From positions 17,690-81,689 of the forward strand of contig CAYSWV010000015.1 of NCBI GenBank assembly GCA_964434865.1: a stretch of 64,000 bases of DNA. Reading direction: 5' to 3'. The notes under the pieces are model-generated. The model did no database searches and was not told the DNA's origin. It saw only the letters and a program-made list of their open reading frames with translations. Origin of the DNA: CAYSWV01 sp964434865. Lineage in GTDB: Bacteria; Cyanobacteriota; Cyanobacteriia; Thermostichales; Thermostichaceae. Below are positions 53,867 through 62,104 of this stretch, one piece after another. Position 1 is the stretch's first letter; each line of letters begins with the position of its first letter. The translations under genes and the position numbers were made by a program.

Positions 53867-54166
53867 CTAAACATCCGGGAATAGAGTAATAGAATCCCCT
53901 TCGACTAAAGTGACAACAGCTCGCTTATTTCGAGTTCTAAAGCCAAAATAACGACCCACTCGACGGCGTTTACGGGGCAAATTGAGTGTGTTGACATCAG
54001 TTACTCGTACCCCGAACATTTCTTCAACCGCTTGACGAATCAGAGGTTTAGTGGCAGTAGCCTGAACTTCAAAAACATACTTACCTAGTTCCATCATCTG
54101 AGTCGTCTTTTCAGTCACAACTGGACGGATCAAAATATCAGCTAGAACACGTTGAATATCGGTCAT
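53867..54166 (-). CDS. rplW: Ribosomal protein uL23
   Basis: 99 residues. It has LIRPVVTEKTTQMMELGKYVFEVQATATKPLIRQAVEEMFGVRVTDVNTLNLPRKRRR, the L23 core at the exit tunnel. The ATG overlaps the rplD TGA by four bases (ATGA), indicating coupling. Confidence 0.96.
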   Translation of the reverse strand: MTDIQRVLADILIRPVVTEKTTQMMELGKYVFEVQATATKPLIRQAVEEMFGVRVTDVNTLNLPRKRRRVGRYFGFRTRNKRAVVTLVEGDSITLFPDV

Positions 54167-54888
54167 GATTGCTCTCCTTCAGGTGTGGCCGAGCTGTCAA
54201 CATCTAACTCGGGACTAGGATCGACTGAGGGTTGAGTGACTGCAAAACCAGCTTTAGCTCCTTCTAACTGTTGCTTAATCAAGTCAAGTGCAGGCTGCGT
54301 CACCACAATGCGATCCGCGTGGAGCAGATCAAAAACATTGAGATCATTAACAGCCATCAGCTTGATTCGAGCAATGTTGCGAGCAGCACGGTTAATTTGA
54401 TCAGTTTTATAAGGCACGACAAGTAGAGCAGTTTGATCAAGGCTAACCCCCCAACGCAGCAAGGCTTGAGCCACTTCACGAGTTTTAGGGATAGCCAGCT
54501 TGTCAGTGAAATCTTCAACAACAATCAGATCGTCAGCTCGACTTTGGAAAGCTGTTCTTAACGCTAACCGACGCTCCTTACGGTTCATATCTAGGTGATA
54601 GTCGCGCTTGCGTGGGCCAAAAATAACACCACCCTTAGGCCATAGAGGAGATCGGATTGATCCTGCTCGGGCGCGACCGGTTCCCTTTTGACGCCAAGGT
54701 TTGCGGCCCCCACCTCTAACTTCGGAGCGAGTCTTAGTATGGGCATTGCCTTGCCGAGCATTAGTCTGCTGCCGCCGCATGGCCAAATACAGAACATGAG
54801 AGGCCGTTTCAGGACGAGCAACAGCCAACTCTACCTCAGCTGTGCCCACATCCTCACCATCCCAATTTTTTACCGTACAGCTTGCCAT
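54163..54888 (-). CDS. rplD: Ribosomal protein uL4
   Basis: 241 residues. It has the long internal loop RQGNAHTKTRSEVRGGGRKPWRQKGTGRARAGSIRSPLWPKGGVIFGP that reaches the tunnel. The C-terminal domain is followed by an acidic tail of about 30 residues (PSVDPSPELDVDSSATPEGEQS) that exceeds E. coli L4 (201 aa). E. coli L4 autoregulates its operon, but nothing here shows that. Confidence 0.96.
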   Translation of the reverse strand: MASCTVKNWDGEDVGTAEVELAVARPETASHVLYLAMRRQQTNARQGNAHTKTRSEVRGGGRKPWRQKGTGRARAGSIRSPLWPKGGVIFGPRKRDYHLDMNRKERRLALRTAFQSRADDLIVVEDFTDKLAIPKTREVAQALLRWGVSLDQTALLVVPYKTDQINRAARNIARIKLMAVNDLNVFDLLHADRIVVTQPALDLIKQQLEGAKAGFAVTQPSVDPSPELDVDSSATPEGEQS

Positions 54889-54963
54889 TGTCTGATCCCT
54901 AGCTAAACTCTTGCTTCTAATTCTTTACGGGGTGATCTGATACCCTTGACCTCAATGCAACCT

Positions 54964-55608
54964 CTATTTAGCAACTCCCCAGGTTTTGGTTGGACTAATT
55001 TCAAGTAATCCACCTTCAACACCAGGGACTGCACCTTTCACTAACATCACGTTGCGATCAGGATAGATGCGAACAACAGTAAGCTTACGAGTAGTGACCC
55101 GCTTTGCTCCGTAACGACCAGCCATCCGTACCCCTGGAAAAACGCGACCTGGCGTGGTCCCAGCCCCAATCGATCCAGGCAAACGATGGTTCTTAGAACC
55201 ATGAGCCATAGGTCCTCGACCAAAGTTGTGACGCTTCTGATACCCGCTAGTACCTCGTCCAATACTAGTCCCGGCAATATCTAACAGTTGACCAACTTGA
55301 AAGATATCCAGATTAATCTCTTGACCCAGTTGAAAGTCACTTGGTTTATCAACCTTAAACTCACACAGATGGCGGAAACAGTCATCTACACCGGCCTTAG
55401 CTAAGTGACCACGCTCAGGCTTAGAGATGCGCTTGGCCAAGACCTGATCAAAGCCTAGCTGTACAGCATTGTAGCCATCTGTCTCAGGGGTTTTAATCTG
55501 TGTGACTTTACAAGGTCCTACCTCAAGAACAGTCACAGGGATAGCCAGTCCCTTATCACTGAAGACCTGTGTCATCCCTAATTTTTTGCCCAAAAGACCA
55601 AGAGCCAC
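54964..55608 (-). CDS. rplC: Ribosomal protein uL3
   Basis: First gene of the cluster, 214 residues. The GTG at 55608 gives VALGLLGKKLGMTQVF, the family start, and has GGAGG six bases upstream. The ORF's upstream ATG (55641) adds a non-conserved leader. Core blocks are SIGRGTSGYQKRHNFGRGPMAHGSKNHRLPGSIGAGTTPGRVFPG (methylatable Gln region absent) and VMLVKGAVPGVEGGLL. rpsJ does not precede it, as in cyanobacteria. Confidence 0.95.
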   Translation of the reverse strand: MALGLLGKKLGMTQVFSDKGLAIPVTVLEVGPCKVTQIKTPETDGYNAVQLGFDQVLAKRISKPERGHLAKAGVDDCFRHLCEFKVDKPSDFQLGQEINLDIFQVGQLLDIAGTSIGRGTSGYQKRHNFGRGPMAHGSKNHRLPGSIGAGTTPGRVFPGVRMAGRYGAKRVTTRKLTVVRIYPDRNVMLVKGAVPGVEGGLLEISPTKTWGVAK

Positions 55609-56185
55609 AACAAACCTCCAGAACAAACTATTTGGGGTCATCTACGGAAAGTGAAAAGTCTAAAGTGCTTAATTACATCACCGACCTAATCAATGTTCCG
55701 CCCAAGAATATTCCACCTGAACTAGGCTTCACCTGATCAATACCGAAGAGATCAACATCTCAGATGGCTATTGAAGGCAGCCAGCAGACCAGTGACGGCC
55801 TATCCCTTACTCCTCACTATCTAAGTCTGACCTCAACCTTCTAAGATTCAGATTCTTAAAAGATCCGAGTCATCAAGACTCTAGGTACGCAAGATGTTGA
55901 GAATCAGACTCACGTCAACCTACTGTTTCAGAACAGTTCTCACTTGTGAGACAAAAACTAGTCAAAATTGAGAGCTGTCAAGAATCACCATTACTTAAGT
56001 AAGCTTGATCTCAAAACTACCTGGACTTAACGACACGTCTGATCGAGTTCCAGAGTGCCTCAGTATCCGTATACAGTAGTTACTAACAGTTATAGTCGGT
56101 TGCGTTTGTGCAACAGTTAAACATCATAATGAAATAGATCAAGGTTTGTCTAGTCTAAATTAAGAATTTTTTGGCTGAGATATCT
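55609..56185. promoter_or_regulatory. Divergent control region between rplC operon and Rrf2 gene
   Basis: This 577-bp gap must hold the promoter of the 20-gene ribosomal operon and that of the Rrf2 gene. Two perfect palindromes stand out: TCTCAC-TT-GTGAGA (55938-55951) and TTACTTAAGTAA (55991-56002). Minus-strand TTGACA occurs between them (55975-55980), but no good -10 is spaced for it. No ORF or RNA gene is visible. Confidence 0.4.
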
Positions 56186-56635
56186 ATGAAACTAACAACA
56201 AAAGGCTATTACAGCATTAAAGCGTTGCTAGACCTGGCTTTACTGGGATCGCGTCAGCCCACCTCAGTTCGTACGATTGCCGAACGGCAGCAATTGCCAG
56301 CACCTTATTTAGAGAAACTGTTGATAGAGCTACGTCAAGCTGGATTAGTTCACTCACAACGAGGATCTCAGGGGGGCTACTTACTATCTCGCCGGCCTCG
56401 CCAGATCACGCTAGCTGAGATCTTAGTTGCTGTAGGAGAGTCCCTTGATCCCCCCGCGTTTGGATCACAAGAGGCCGATTCAATTCCAGCCGAAGATTGG
56501 GTCACCCGAGCTGTCTGGCAACGTATCGCAAAGCGAGTTCGACAAGTCCTTCAAGAGACAACCCTCGAAGATCTGTATTTTGATGCCCGCAGTTGGCAAG
56601 CTGCCCAAACTGAAGATACAGGATTTATAATTTAA
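56186..56635 (+). CDS. Rrf2-family transcriptional regulator without Fe-S cysteines
   Basis: The 149-residue product has the Rrf2 winged helix (MKLTTKGYYSIKALLDLAL; VRTIAERQQLPAPYLEKLLIELRQAGLVHSQRGSQGGYLLSRRP). The effector region lacks any cysteine, whereas IscR/NsrR/RsrR-type members use three Cys for an iron-sulfur cluster, so this one cannot bind such a cluster in the known way. ATG 56186 is chosen over TTG 56171. It is divergent from the ribosomal operon and may read the shared palindromes. Confidence 0.9.
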   Translation: MKLTTKGYYSIKALLDLALLGSRQPTSVRTIAERQQLPAPYLEKLLIELRQAGLVHSQRGSQGGYLLSRRPRQITLAEILVAVGESLDPPAFGSQEADSIPAEDWVTRAVWQRIAKRVRQVLQETTLEDLYFDARSWQAAQTEDTGFII

Positions 56636-56693
56636 ACCAAGTTATAGATTCAAATCCTCTTACTCTTTAGGACTCTTCAGATTTTTTAAGGAT

Positions 56694-57524
56694 ATGACAA
56701 ATAAGCTATCTATTGAAAGCAATCGAGGGTTTAGCCTTGATGATTATCCTTCATCCTTTAATTTCATTCTGATTAAATCTGAAATAGAGACGGCAAGTGA
56801 GGCGATAGGGAGCCAAGTATGGGAAGCTAGTTATACTTTCATCAATCCACCAGATATGGACACACAGTATCAATGGTTTAGGCAACATTTGGGCTGCTGG
56901 GAAGGCTGGTTCACGACTTATGATCCTGATACTCTAACCATTACTAACCGAAAACAGAGCATTATTACCTTTGCTGAAGTTCAACCTGGTGTCATGCAAC
57001 AGACTAACGAGTATCCTTCATTAGACCCTCAGCCAGCACCTCAAAGTTGGCTCTATCAGCAATTATCACCAGGTATTCGATTTTTCCCCGATGGATCCTT
57101 TTCCAATGGCCGTCTCCAGTATGTTCCTATTAGTGACTTTGGAATTGAACAAGGCTTTTTATATCAACCCACTAGTCTAGATCATCCCACTCAAAAAATT
57201 CGAGTTGTTCAACTCTACAACAAAGCACAGCCAACTGGTTTTATTGTGATTGAGGAAGTTAGAGGTGACTGGTACCTGAATTCTGCTGTTGACTATGAAT
57301 TAACGGGTCAATGGGCTGGAGAGTCAGTTACGTTTCAAGCTGATCAGTATTCATCCACATCTCAATCGATCAACTTTTCAATCTCATCGTACTCCAATCG
57401 GATCAAACTGCACCCTAACTTATGGCTCAGTAGTCATCAGCAACTGCCTACCACTTCACAACAAGATCGCCACTTTCAACTAGAACAGAATGGCTTCCCC
57501 ATCCCACCCATTATCTCAAGCTGA
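56694..57524 (+). CDS. DUF3598 family protein (calycin-like)
   Basis: The 276-residue product contains the DUF3598 start (QYQWFRQHLGCWEGWFTTYDPD at about residues 58-79) and later beta-strand blocks (GIRFFPDGSFSNGRLQY; FGIEQGFLYQPTSLDHPTQKIRVVQLYN; WYLNSAVDYELTGQWAGES). This is a lipocalin-like barrel pattern seen in cyanobacteria and plastids with no settled function. The first 54 residues are not family-like. ATG at about 56856 (MDTQYQW) is an alternative start but lacks a ribosome site. AAGGA lies directly before ATG 56694. Confidence 0.78.
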   Translation: MTNKLSIESNRGFSLDDYPSSFNFILIKSEIETASEAIGSQVWEASYTFINPPDMDTQYQWFRQHLGCWEGWFTTYDPDTLTITNRKQSIITFAEVQPGVMQQTNEYPSLDPQPAPQSWLYQQLSPGIRFFPDGSFSNGRLQYVPISDFGIEQGFLYQPTSLDHPTQKIRVVQLYNKAQPTGFIVIEEVRGDWYLNSAVDYELTGQWAGESVTFQADQYSSTSQSINFSISSYSNRIKLHPNLWLSSHQQLPTTSQQDRHFQLEQNGFPIPPIISS

Positions 57525-57644
57525 TTCGTCGCTAACACAGATCACAGCTCATCCGACTAATTGAGTTTCAATAGAGCCTCAGCTTGGTGTTCTCGTTCAG
57601 CTCGTTGGTGCTGGGTGTGCATCAACCTCAGAACTGACCTAGCT

Positions 57645-57675
57645 ACTTCAACCTGGACTTCAACCTGGACCTTCA
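57645..57675. repeat. 12-bp tandem duplication downstream of the PfkB gene
   Basis: ACTTCAACCTGG (57645-57656) repeats at 57657-57668, with a partial third copy ACCTTCA. It lies about 30 nt beyond the minus-strand stop of the sugar kinase gene. Confidence 0.6.
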
Positions 57676-57695
57676 TGATGTGACACACAGCCTGA

Positions 57696-58625
57696 TCACC
57701 ATTGAAATAGCAATTCTGAGTGCCAAGGTGGGTCAGCTCCTGCCCGTTGACAGGTAAAAGCAGCTACCTGATGGCCTAGAGTTATAGCTTGCTCTAAGGC
57801 GGGCAGCTCAGGTGGGGTAGGGGGATCTAGACACCTCTGCGAGTAAAGAGATGCGAGTAACCCTGACATAAAAGCATCACCGGCTCCAATAGTATCAACA
57901 ACCCTAATGGGCTGAGCTGCTACTCGTTGAGTGCCAGTTTGGGTATAACCCGTAGCTCCCTGACAGCCAAAAGTGATCACCACACATTGAACCCCAAGGC
58001 TAAACCAGTAATCAGTGATCCAGGCAACCGATTGGTTCGGATAGAGCCAGCTAAGATCAGCCTGACTGACTTTAACCAAAGTTACCCACCGTAACCACTG
58101 GTGAAACCGACTCAAGTAGCACTCCCGATCAGGAATCAATCCAGGCCGAATGTTAGGATCTAAAGAGCAGAAGCGCTGCCCAGACTCCTGTTGCATCACC
58201 TGCTCAAGTATCGTCGCTCCAGGCTCCCTAATCAGAGAGATCGAGCCAAAGTGAAGAGCTAGCAGCTCAGAGTCAACCACTTGTAGGTCAGGTGGGGCTA
58301 ATTGAGTGTCAGCCGTTTGGTAGCCATAGAAGGCATACTGAGGTTCACCATTTGGAGGTAGTCGGACAAAGGCAAGGGTAGTGGGTTCTGGCCCTGTCTG
58401 CAGCCATCGCAGATCAACACCGTTTCCAGTTAAATGGTGCTGTAACTGTTGTCCAAAGATATCCGTTGAAAACTTACCCCAGTACCCTGTTGGGATCCCT
58501 AGTCGACCCAATCCAATAGCCACATTGAATGGCGATCCGCCAGGACGAGCCATAAAGGCCTCTTGATCCGGTGCCGTCGTAATAGGTATAAAGTCGATTA
58601 GGGCTTCACCACAAACTAGGATCAT
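57696..58625 (-). CDS. PfkB-family carbohydrate kinase (probable fructokinase)
   Basis: The 309-residue product has the ribokinase-family N-terminal signature (VCGEALIDFIP; RPGGSPFNVAIGLGRLG with the di-Gly at 29-30) and the C-terminal DTIGAGDAFMSGLLASL, whose Asp is the catalytic base. Spacing and GEALIDF fit fructokinase, making fructose-6-P from sucrose breakdown. Sequence alone cannot exclude another sugar. No sucrose gene is adjacent. Confidence 0.9.
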   Translation of the reverse strand: MILVCGEALIDFIPITTAPDQEAFMARPGGSPFNVAIGLGRLGIPTGYWGKFSTDIFGQQLQHHLTGNGVDLRWLQTGPEPTTLAFVRLPPNGEPQYAFYGYQTADTQLAPPDLQVVDSELLALHFGSISLIREPGATILEQVMQQESGQRFCSLDPNIRPGLIPDRECYLSRFHQWLRWVTLVKVSQADLSWLYPNQSVAWITDYWFSLGVQCVVITFGCQGATGYTQTGTQRVAAQPIRVVDTIGAGDAFMSGLLASLYSQRCLDPPTPPELPALEQAITLGHQVAAFTCQRAGADPPWHSELLFQW

Positions 58626-58652
58626 GGTCTCAAATAGTAGCCAAATGAGACA

Positions 58653-58892
58653 TTAGCCAGCACACACTAACTGAGCAGAATCCATAACCTTTTCAACGGG
58701 TAACCCATGGCAAACCATGCGGGCTGCTAGCAAGCTTGTTGTCCACTCATTGGTATAGATCTCAAGGTATTCCTCAGGATCAGCTTCAACAGTTACCGTT
58801 TGACCTGGAAGGACCGTACGCTCAACATGATGGCCTGTGGTTCGGATCACTTGAACAAACCTGGACTGATTGACAAGGGAGTAACGATTCAT
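58653..58892 (-). CDS. DUF1830-like small cyanobacterial protein
   Basis: The 79-residue product has FVQVIRTTGHHVERTVLPGQTVTVEADPEEYLEIYTNEWTTSLL. This resembles DUF1830 (the 'RVVFPGQRLLFEA...LEIHT' pattern), a small family restricted to cyanobacteria with no known function. The assignment is by memory of the pattern and moderate. It lies 27 nt upstream of the kinase gene on the same strand, so the pair may be co-transcribed. ATG 58892 has no strong ribosome site. Confidence 0.62.
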   Translation of the reverse strand: MNRYSLVNQSRFVQVIRTTGHHVERTVLPGQTVTVEADPEEYLEIYTNEWTTSLLAARMVCHGLPVEKVMDSAQLVCAG

Positions 58893-59108
58893 ATCATTTT
58901 ATTAAGAATGACAACATAAAACTTAACATCGATCTCTACAACCCTACCATCTGTAATCCTCTGATACAACCTTTCTGATCGATTTCCGGCAAACCAGGCT
59001 CAAGATTTAGAAATCCCAGCCGATTCATTTACCTGAGTATCGGTCCCCTCCCTGGTAAACTGATGGCGAATAAAGCGTTGTGATGTTAAAGCACTGGGGA
59101 GAGACATT

Positions 59109-60128
59109 GTGGATAAGAACCTTGGATTAGAAATCATCGAAGTGGTTGAAGAAGCGGCTATAGCCTCAGCTCTTTGGACAGGAAAAGGGGATAAGCACAC
59201 CGCTGATCAGGTTGCTGTTGAAGCTATGCGCCAACGAATGAATCAGATCCCGATGCGCGGTCGCATTGTCATTGGTGAAGGCACCCGAGATGAAGCCCCT
59301 ATGCTCTATATCGGCGAGGAAGTGGGGATTTGGTCAGATCCCAACAATATCGAAATTGACATCGCTGTTGATCCCTGTGAAGGGACTAACCTCTGTGCTA
59401 CCGGCCGTAACGGCTCTATGGCTGTGTTATCCATTTCAGAACGAGGTGGTCTCCTCAATGCTCCCGATATCTACATGCAAAAACTAGCGGCTCCTCCCCA
59501 AGCCAAAGGTAAAGTCCATATTGACAACTCTCCCGCAGAGAATCTCAAAATTATTTCTGACTGTATTCAGCGCCCCATTGAGGAACTCGTCGTCATTGTT
59601 ATGGATCGCTCTCGTCACGAAACCTTAATTAAAGAGATCCATGCAACCGGCGCTCGAGTCCGATTGATCTCAGATGGAGATATCTCAGCGGCTCTATCCA
59701 CAGCCTTTGAAGAAACGGGTGTCCATGCCTTAATGGGTATTGGAGCGGCACCCGAGGGTGTGATTTCAGCCGCAGCTCTTCGGTGTTTGGGAGGCCATTT
59801 CCAAGGTCGATTAATTTACGATGCTGAAGTCGTCAAAGCAGGCACCTATCTCCCACCCAAAGAAGAAACTGAGCGTGAGCTGAAGGAAAAAGGGATCGAA
59901 GATCCAACCAAAATCTTTGAAGGTGAAGAGCTAGCTTGTGGTAAAGATGTCATGTTTGTTGGCACGGGTATCACAAATGGTGATCTATTTCAGGGCGTTC
60001 GCTTTTTTGCCGATGGTAGTATCCGAACTCATACCTTGGTTGTCTCGTCCGCATCTAACACGGTTCGCTTTGTCGATACTATTCGCCTACCTGGATCAGG
60101 ACCTACAGCCCCTGTACGTCTACACTAG
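59109..60128 (+). CDS. glpX: Class II fructose-1,6-/sedoheptulose-1,7-bisphosphatase
   Basis: The dual Calvin-cycle phosphatase of cyanobacteria. The 339-residue product starts MDKNLGLEIIEVVEEAAIASA. It has the metal/phosphate site blocks MRGRIVIGEGTRDEAPMLYIGEEVG and DIAVDPCEGTNLCATG, plus EGVISAAALRCLGGHFQGRL and the end TLVVSSASNTVRFVDTI. Length matches cyanobacterial F/SBPase (about 345). The start is GTG with GGGGAG seven bases upstream. A 17-bp duplication spans the stop codon, and a hairpin follows. Confidence 0.95.
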   Translation: MDKNLGLEIIEVVEEAAIASALWTGKGDKHTADQVAVEAMRQRMNQIPMRGRIVIGEGTRDEAPMLYIGEEVGIWSDPNNIEIDIAVDPCEGTNLCATGRNGSMAVLSISERGGLLNAPDIYMQKLAAPPQAKGKVHIDNSPAENLKIISDCIQRPIEELVVIVMDRSRHETLIKEIHATGARVRLISDGDISAALSTAFEETGVHALMGIGAAPEGVISAAALRCLGGHFQGRLIYDAEVVKAGTYLPPKEETERELKEKGIEDPTKIFEGEELACGKDVMFVGTGITNGDLFQGVRFFADGSIRTHTLVVSSASNTVRFVDTIRLPGSGPTAPVRLH

Positions 60129-60153
60129 ATTCTGAGCTACACTAGATTCTGAG
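60120..60153. repeat. 17-bp tandem duplication over the glpX stop codon
   Basis: CTACACTAGATTCTGAG occurs at 60120-60136 and identically at 60137-60153. The glpX TAG stop (60126-60128) lies in the first copy. Confidence 0.85.
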
Positions 60154-60182
60154 ATCGATCTCTAGATTTAATATTTTTTAAT

Positions 60183-60213
60183 ACAGAGTAGGAGCCGATC
60201 TTCTGCTCTGTTT
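60183..60213 (+). terminator. Terminator-like hairpin after glpX
   Basis: ACAGAGTAGGA (60183-60193) pairs over 11 bp (two G-U) with TTCTGCTCTGT (60201-60211), with a 7-nt loop and a short T run. The position, 55 nt after glpX, fits termination, though the U-tract is weak. Confidence 0.5.
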
Positions 60214-60445
60214 AATCTGGGCCAGACTCACTTCAGACTATGATCATAGATCAAAAGTTGATCAGAGCTAGGTTTGATTCAGAACTAGGAGCAAACACCA
60301 GACCTCAAACCCTGTGCAGGGGCTATTCTTTTCACGCCAAGGGTTCAGGGTTAAGGAATATAACAACCTAGGGACCGAGAAACTGTAATAACTCTTCAGC
60401 AAAATTGGGCAGAACTCATCTGATACTAGTTTTATTCCTCGTTTA

Positions 60446-60485
60446 GGCTGTAGAGGCAGGGGACACTCAACCCTACAGTCCTTTT
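60446..60485 (+). terminator. Second hairpin with T-run upstream of hemA
   Basis: GGCTGTAG (60446-60453) pairs with CTACAG-T-CC (60473-60481, one bulge), followed by TTTT. The long 19-nt loop has internal GGG/CCC pairing options. It could be a terminator or a hemA-leader structure. The rest of the 60214-60498 gap shows no gene. Confidence 0.35.
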
Positions 60486-60498
60486 GGTTTGTCTACTT

Positions 60499-60527
60499 TT
60501 GATTGCAAGCAGATCAAACCTTATTTT
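60499..60527 (+). promoter_or_regulatory. Candidate hemA promoter
   Basis: TTGATT (60499-60504), a 17-nt spacer and TATTTT (60522-60527) lie about 75 nt before the hemA ATG. GGGAG precedes the ATG at four bases. Confidence 0.35.
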
Positions 60528-60600
60528 TACAAGTTGCTTTTGATCCCAATGGGCGGTCAGTTTTGGCCACGACGTTGAGAAGGAGAAGTCAGGGAGAAAC

Positions 60601-61884
60601 ATGCATATCACGGTTGTGGGATTAAGCCATCGCACGGCTCCAGTGGAAATTCGGGAGAAACTCAGCATACCTGAGGCCGAAGTTGAAACAGCGATCACTC
60701 AGTTATGTAGCTACTCACATATTGATGAAGCGACCATTTTGAGCACCTGTAATCGCCTAGAAATTTACATTGTGACTCCTGATGTTGAGAATGGCGTCCG
60801 GGAGACCATGCAGTTTTTATCAGAATTTAAACAGATCAATCTCTCGATGTTGCGTCCACATTTATTCACTCTGATCTATCAAGATGCAGCCATGCACTTA
60901 ATGCGGGTAGCTGCAGGCCTTGATAGTTTGGTCCTAGGTGAAGGGCAAATTCTAGCTCAAGTCAAAACGACTCAACGCCTAGGTCAAGCTTGCAAAGGGA
61001 TGGACCGCATTTTAAATCGACTCTTCAAAGCAGCCATTACAGCGGGTAAGCGAGTCCGCAGTGAAACTGAGATTGGCACGGGTGCTATGTCAGTGAGTTC
61101 TGCTGGTGTTGAGCTAGCGCTGCAGGAGCAAGGGACCCTAGCTCTAGGCAAGATCACGGTGGTTGGAGCAGGTAAAATGTCACGGCTTCTCATCCAACAC
61201 CTGCTCGCCAAAGGGGCTGTTGATATTACCGTCATCAACCGATCGCTGGACAAAGCTCAAGCTCTGGTAGACCATTTTGATCAACCCATCACCGTTGCCC
61301 CTCTTGAACACTTGCTCAACTGTGTGGCCGAGTCGAATTTAGTCTTTACCAGTACTGGAGCCACTCAACCGATTTTGACCAAAGATCAATTAGAAACTGT
61401 GCTGCAACCTAAGCAGGAACTCATGATTGTTGATATCTCGGTACCCCGTAATGTGGCTGCCGATGTAGAGACTTTGAGTGGTGTTCAAGTTTTCAACGTT
61501 GATGATCTGTCCATGATCGTTGAAGAAAATCGGGCTTACCGACAAAAGATTGCGCTAGCTGCCGAAGAGATCCTAGAAAAAGAAGTTGATGAGTTCCAAG
61601 AATGGTGGAATTCATTAGAAACTGTTCCTACCATCAGCAGTTTACGCCAGAAGGTTGAAACCATCCGAGAACAAGAGATGGAGAAGGCCATGTCTCGCTT
61701 AGGGAAAGATTTTGCTGACAAGCATCTTGAAGTGATTGACGCCCTAACACGGGGTATTGTGAACAAGATCTTGCACGATCCCATGGTCCAACTTCGAGCG
61801 AAGCAAGACATTGAAGCCCGTCGAGCGGCTATGCAAACTTTACAGGACTTATTCAATCTAGATCCATGGTTACTTCAAGAGTAA
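60601..61884 (+). CDS. hemA: Glutamyl-tRNA reductase
   Basis: Committed enzyme of haem and chlorophyll synthesis, reducing glutamyl-tRNA to glutamate-1-semialdehyde with NADPH. The 427-residue product has the family start MHITVVGLSHRTAPVEIREK and the catalytic Cys50 in STCNRLEIY. It also has LDSLVLGEGQILAQVK, the NADPH loop VVGAGKMS and the C-terminal dimerisation helices (EVDEFQEWW; EVIDALTRGIVNKILHDPM). Length is normal. The stop codon begins a fourfold 19-bp repeat. A terminator lies about 110 nt downstream. Confidence 0.97.
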   Translation: MHITVVGLSHRTAPVEIREKLSIPEAEVETAITQLCSYSHIDEATILSTCNRLEIYIVTPDVENGVRETMQFLSEFKQINLSMLRPHLFTLIYQDAAMHLMRVAAGLDSLVLGEGQILAQVKTTQRLGQACKGMDRILNRLFKAAITAGKRVRSETEIGTGAMSVSSAGVELALQEQGTLALGKITVVGAGKMSRLLIQHLLAKGAVDITVINRSLDKAQALVDHFDQPITVAPLEHLLNCVAESNLVFTSTGATQPILTKDQLETVLQPKQELMIVDISVPRNVAADVETLSGVQVFNVDDLSMIVEENRAYRQKIALAAEEILEKEVDEFQEWWNSLETVPTISSLRQKVETIREQEMEKAMSRLGKDFADKHLEVIDALTRGIVNKILHDPMVQLRAKQDIEARRAAMQTLQDLFNLDPWLLQE

Positions 61885-61943
61885 GGGGTTACTTCAAGAG
61901 TAAGGGGTTACTGTAAGAGTAAGAGGTTACTGCAAGAGTAAGG
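61868..61943. repeat. 19-bp tandem repeat, four copies, over the hemA stop codon
   Basis: GGTTACTTCAAGAGTAAGG occurs identically at 61868-61886 and 61887-61905, then with two or three changes at 61906-61924 and 61925-61943. The TAA of hemA (61882-61884) is in the first copy. Each copy, read in the hemA phase of copy one, would again encode the -LLQE-stop end. Confidence 0.9.
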
Positions 61944-61997
61944 TCACGATCAGAGCTGTGACTTCAACAGTAGGTTAACAACCACTAAAATCAAGCT

Positions 61998-62021
61998 GGG
62001 TGCCTAAGGTACCCTTTTTTT
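61998..62021 (+). terminator. Rho-independent terminator of hemA
   Basis: GGGTGCC (61998-62004) pairs with GGTACCC (62008-62014, one G-U) over a TAA loop, followed by seven T (62015-62021). Confidence 0.85.
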
Positions 62022-62104
62022 GTGTTAGGGGTTTGTGTGACTTATTCAAGAGATCAGGTCTCTATTGCTATACTTATCGAGGAAGTTGCTATCAGTAATC
62101 ACTA

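Noticed and set aside
61868..61943. Possible small CRISPR-like or operator array
   Set aside because: The copies are directly adjacent with no spacers, so it is a simple tandem repeat.
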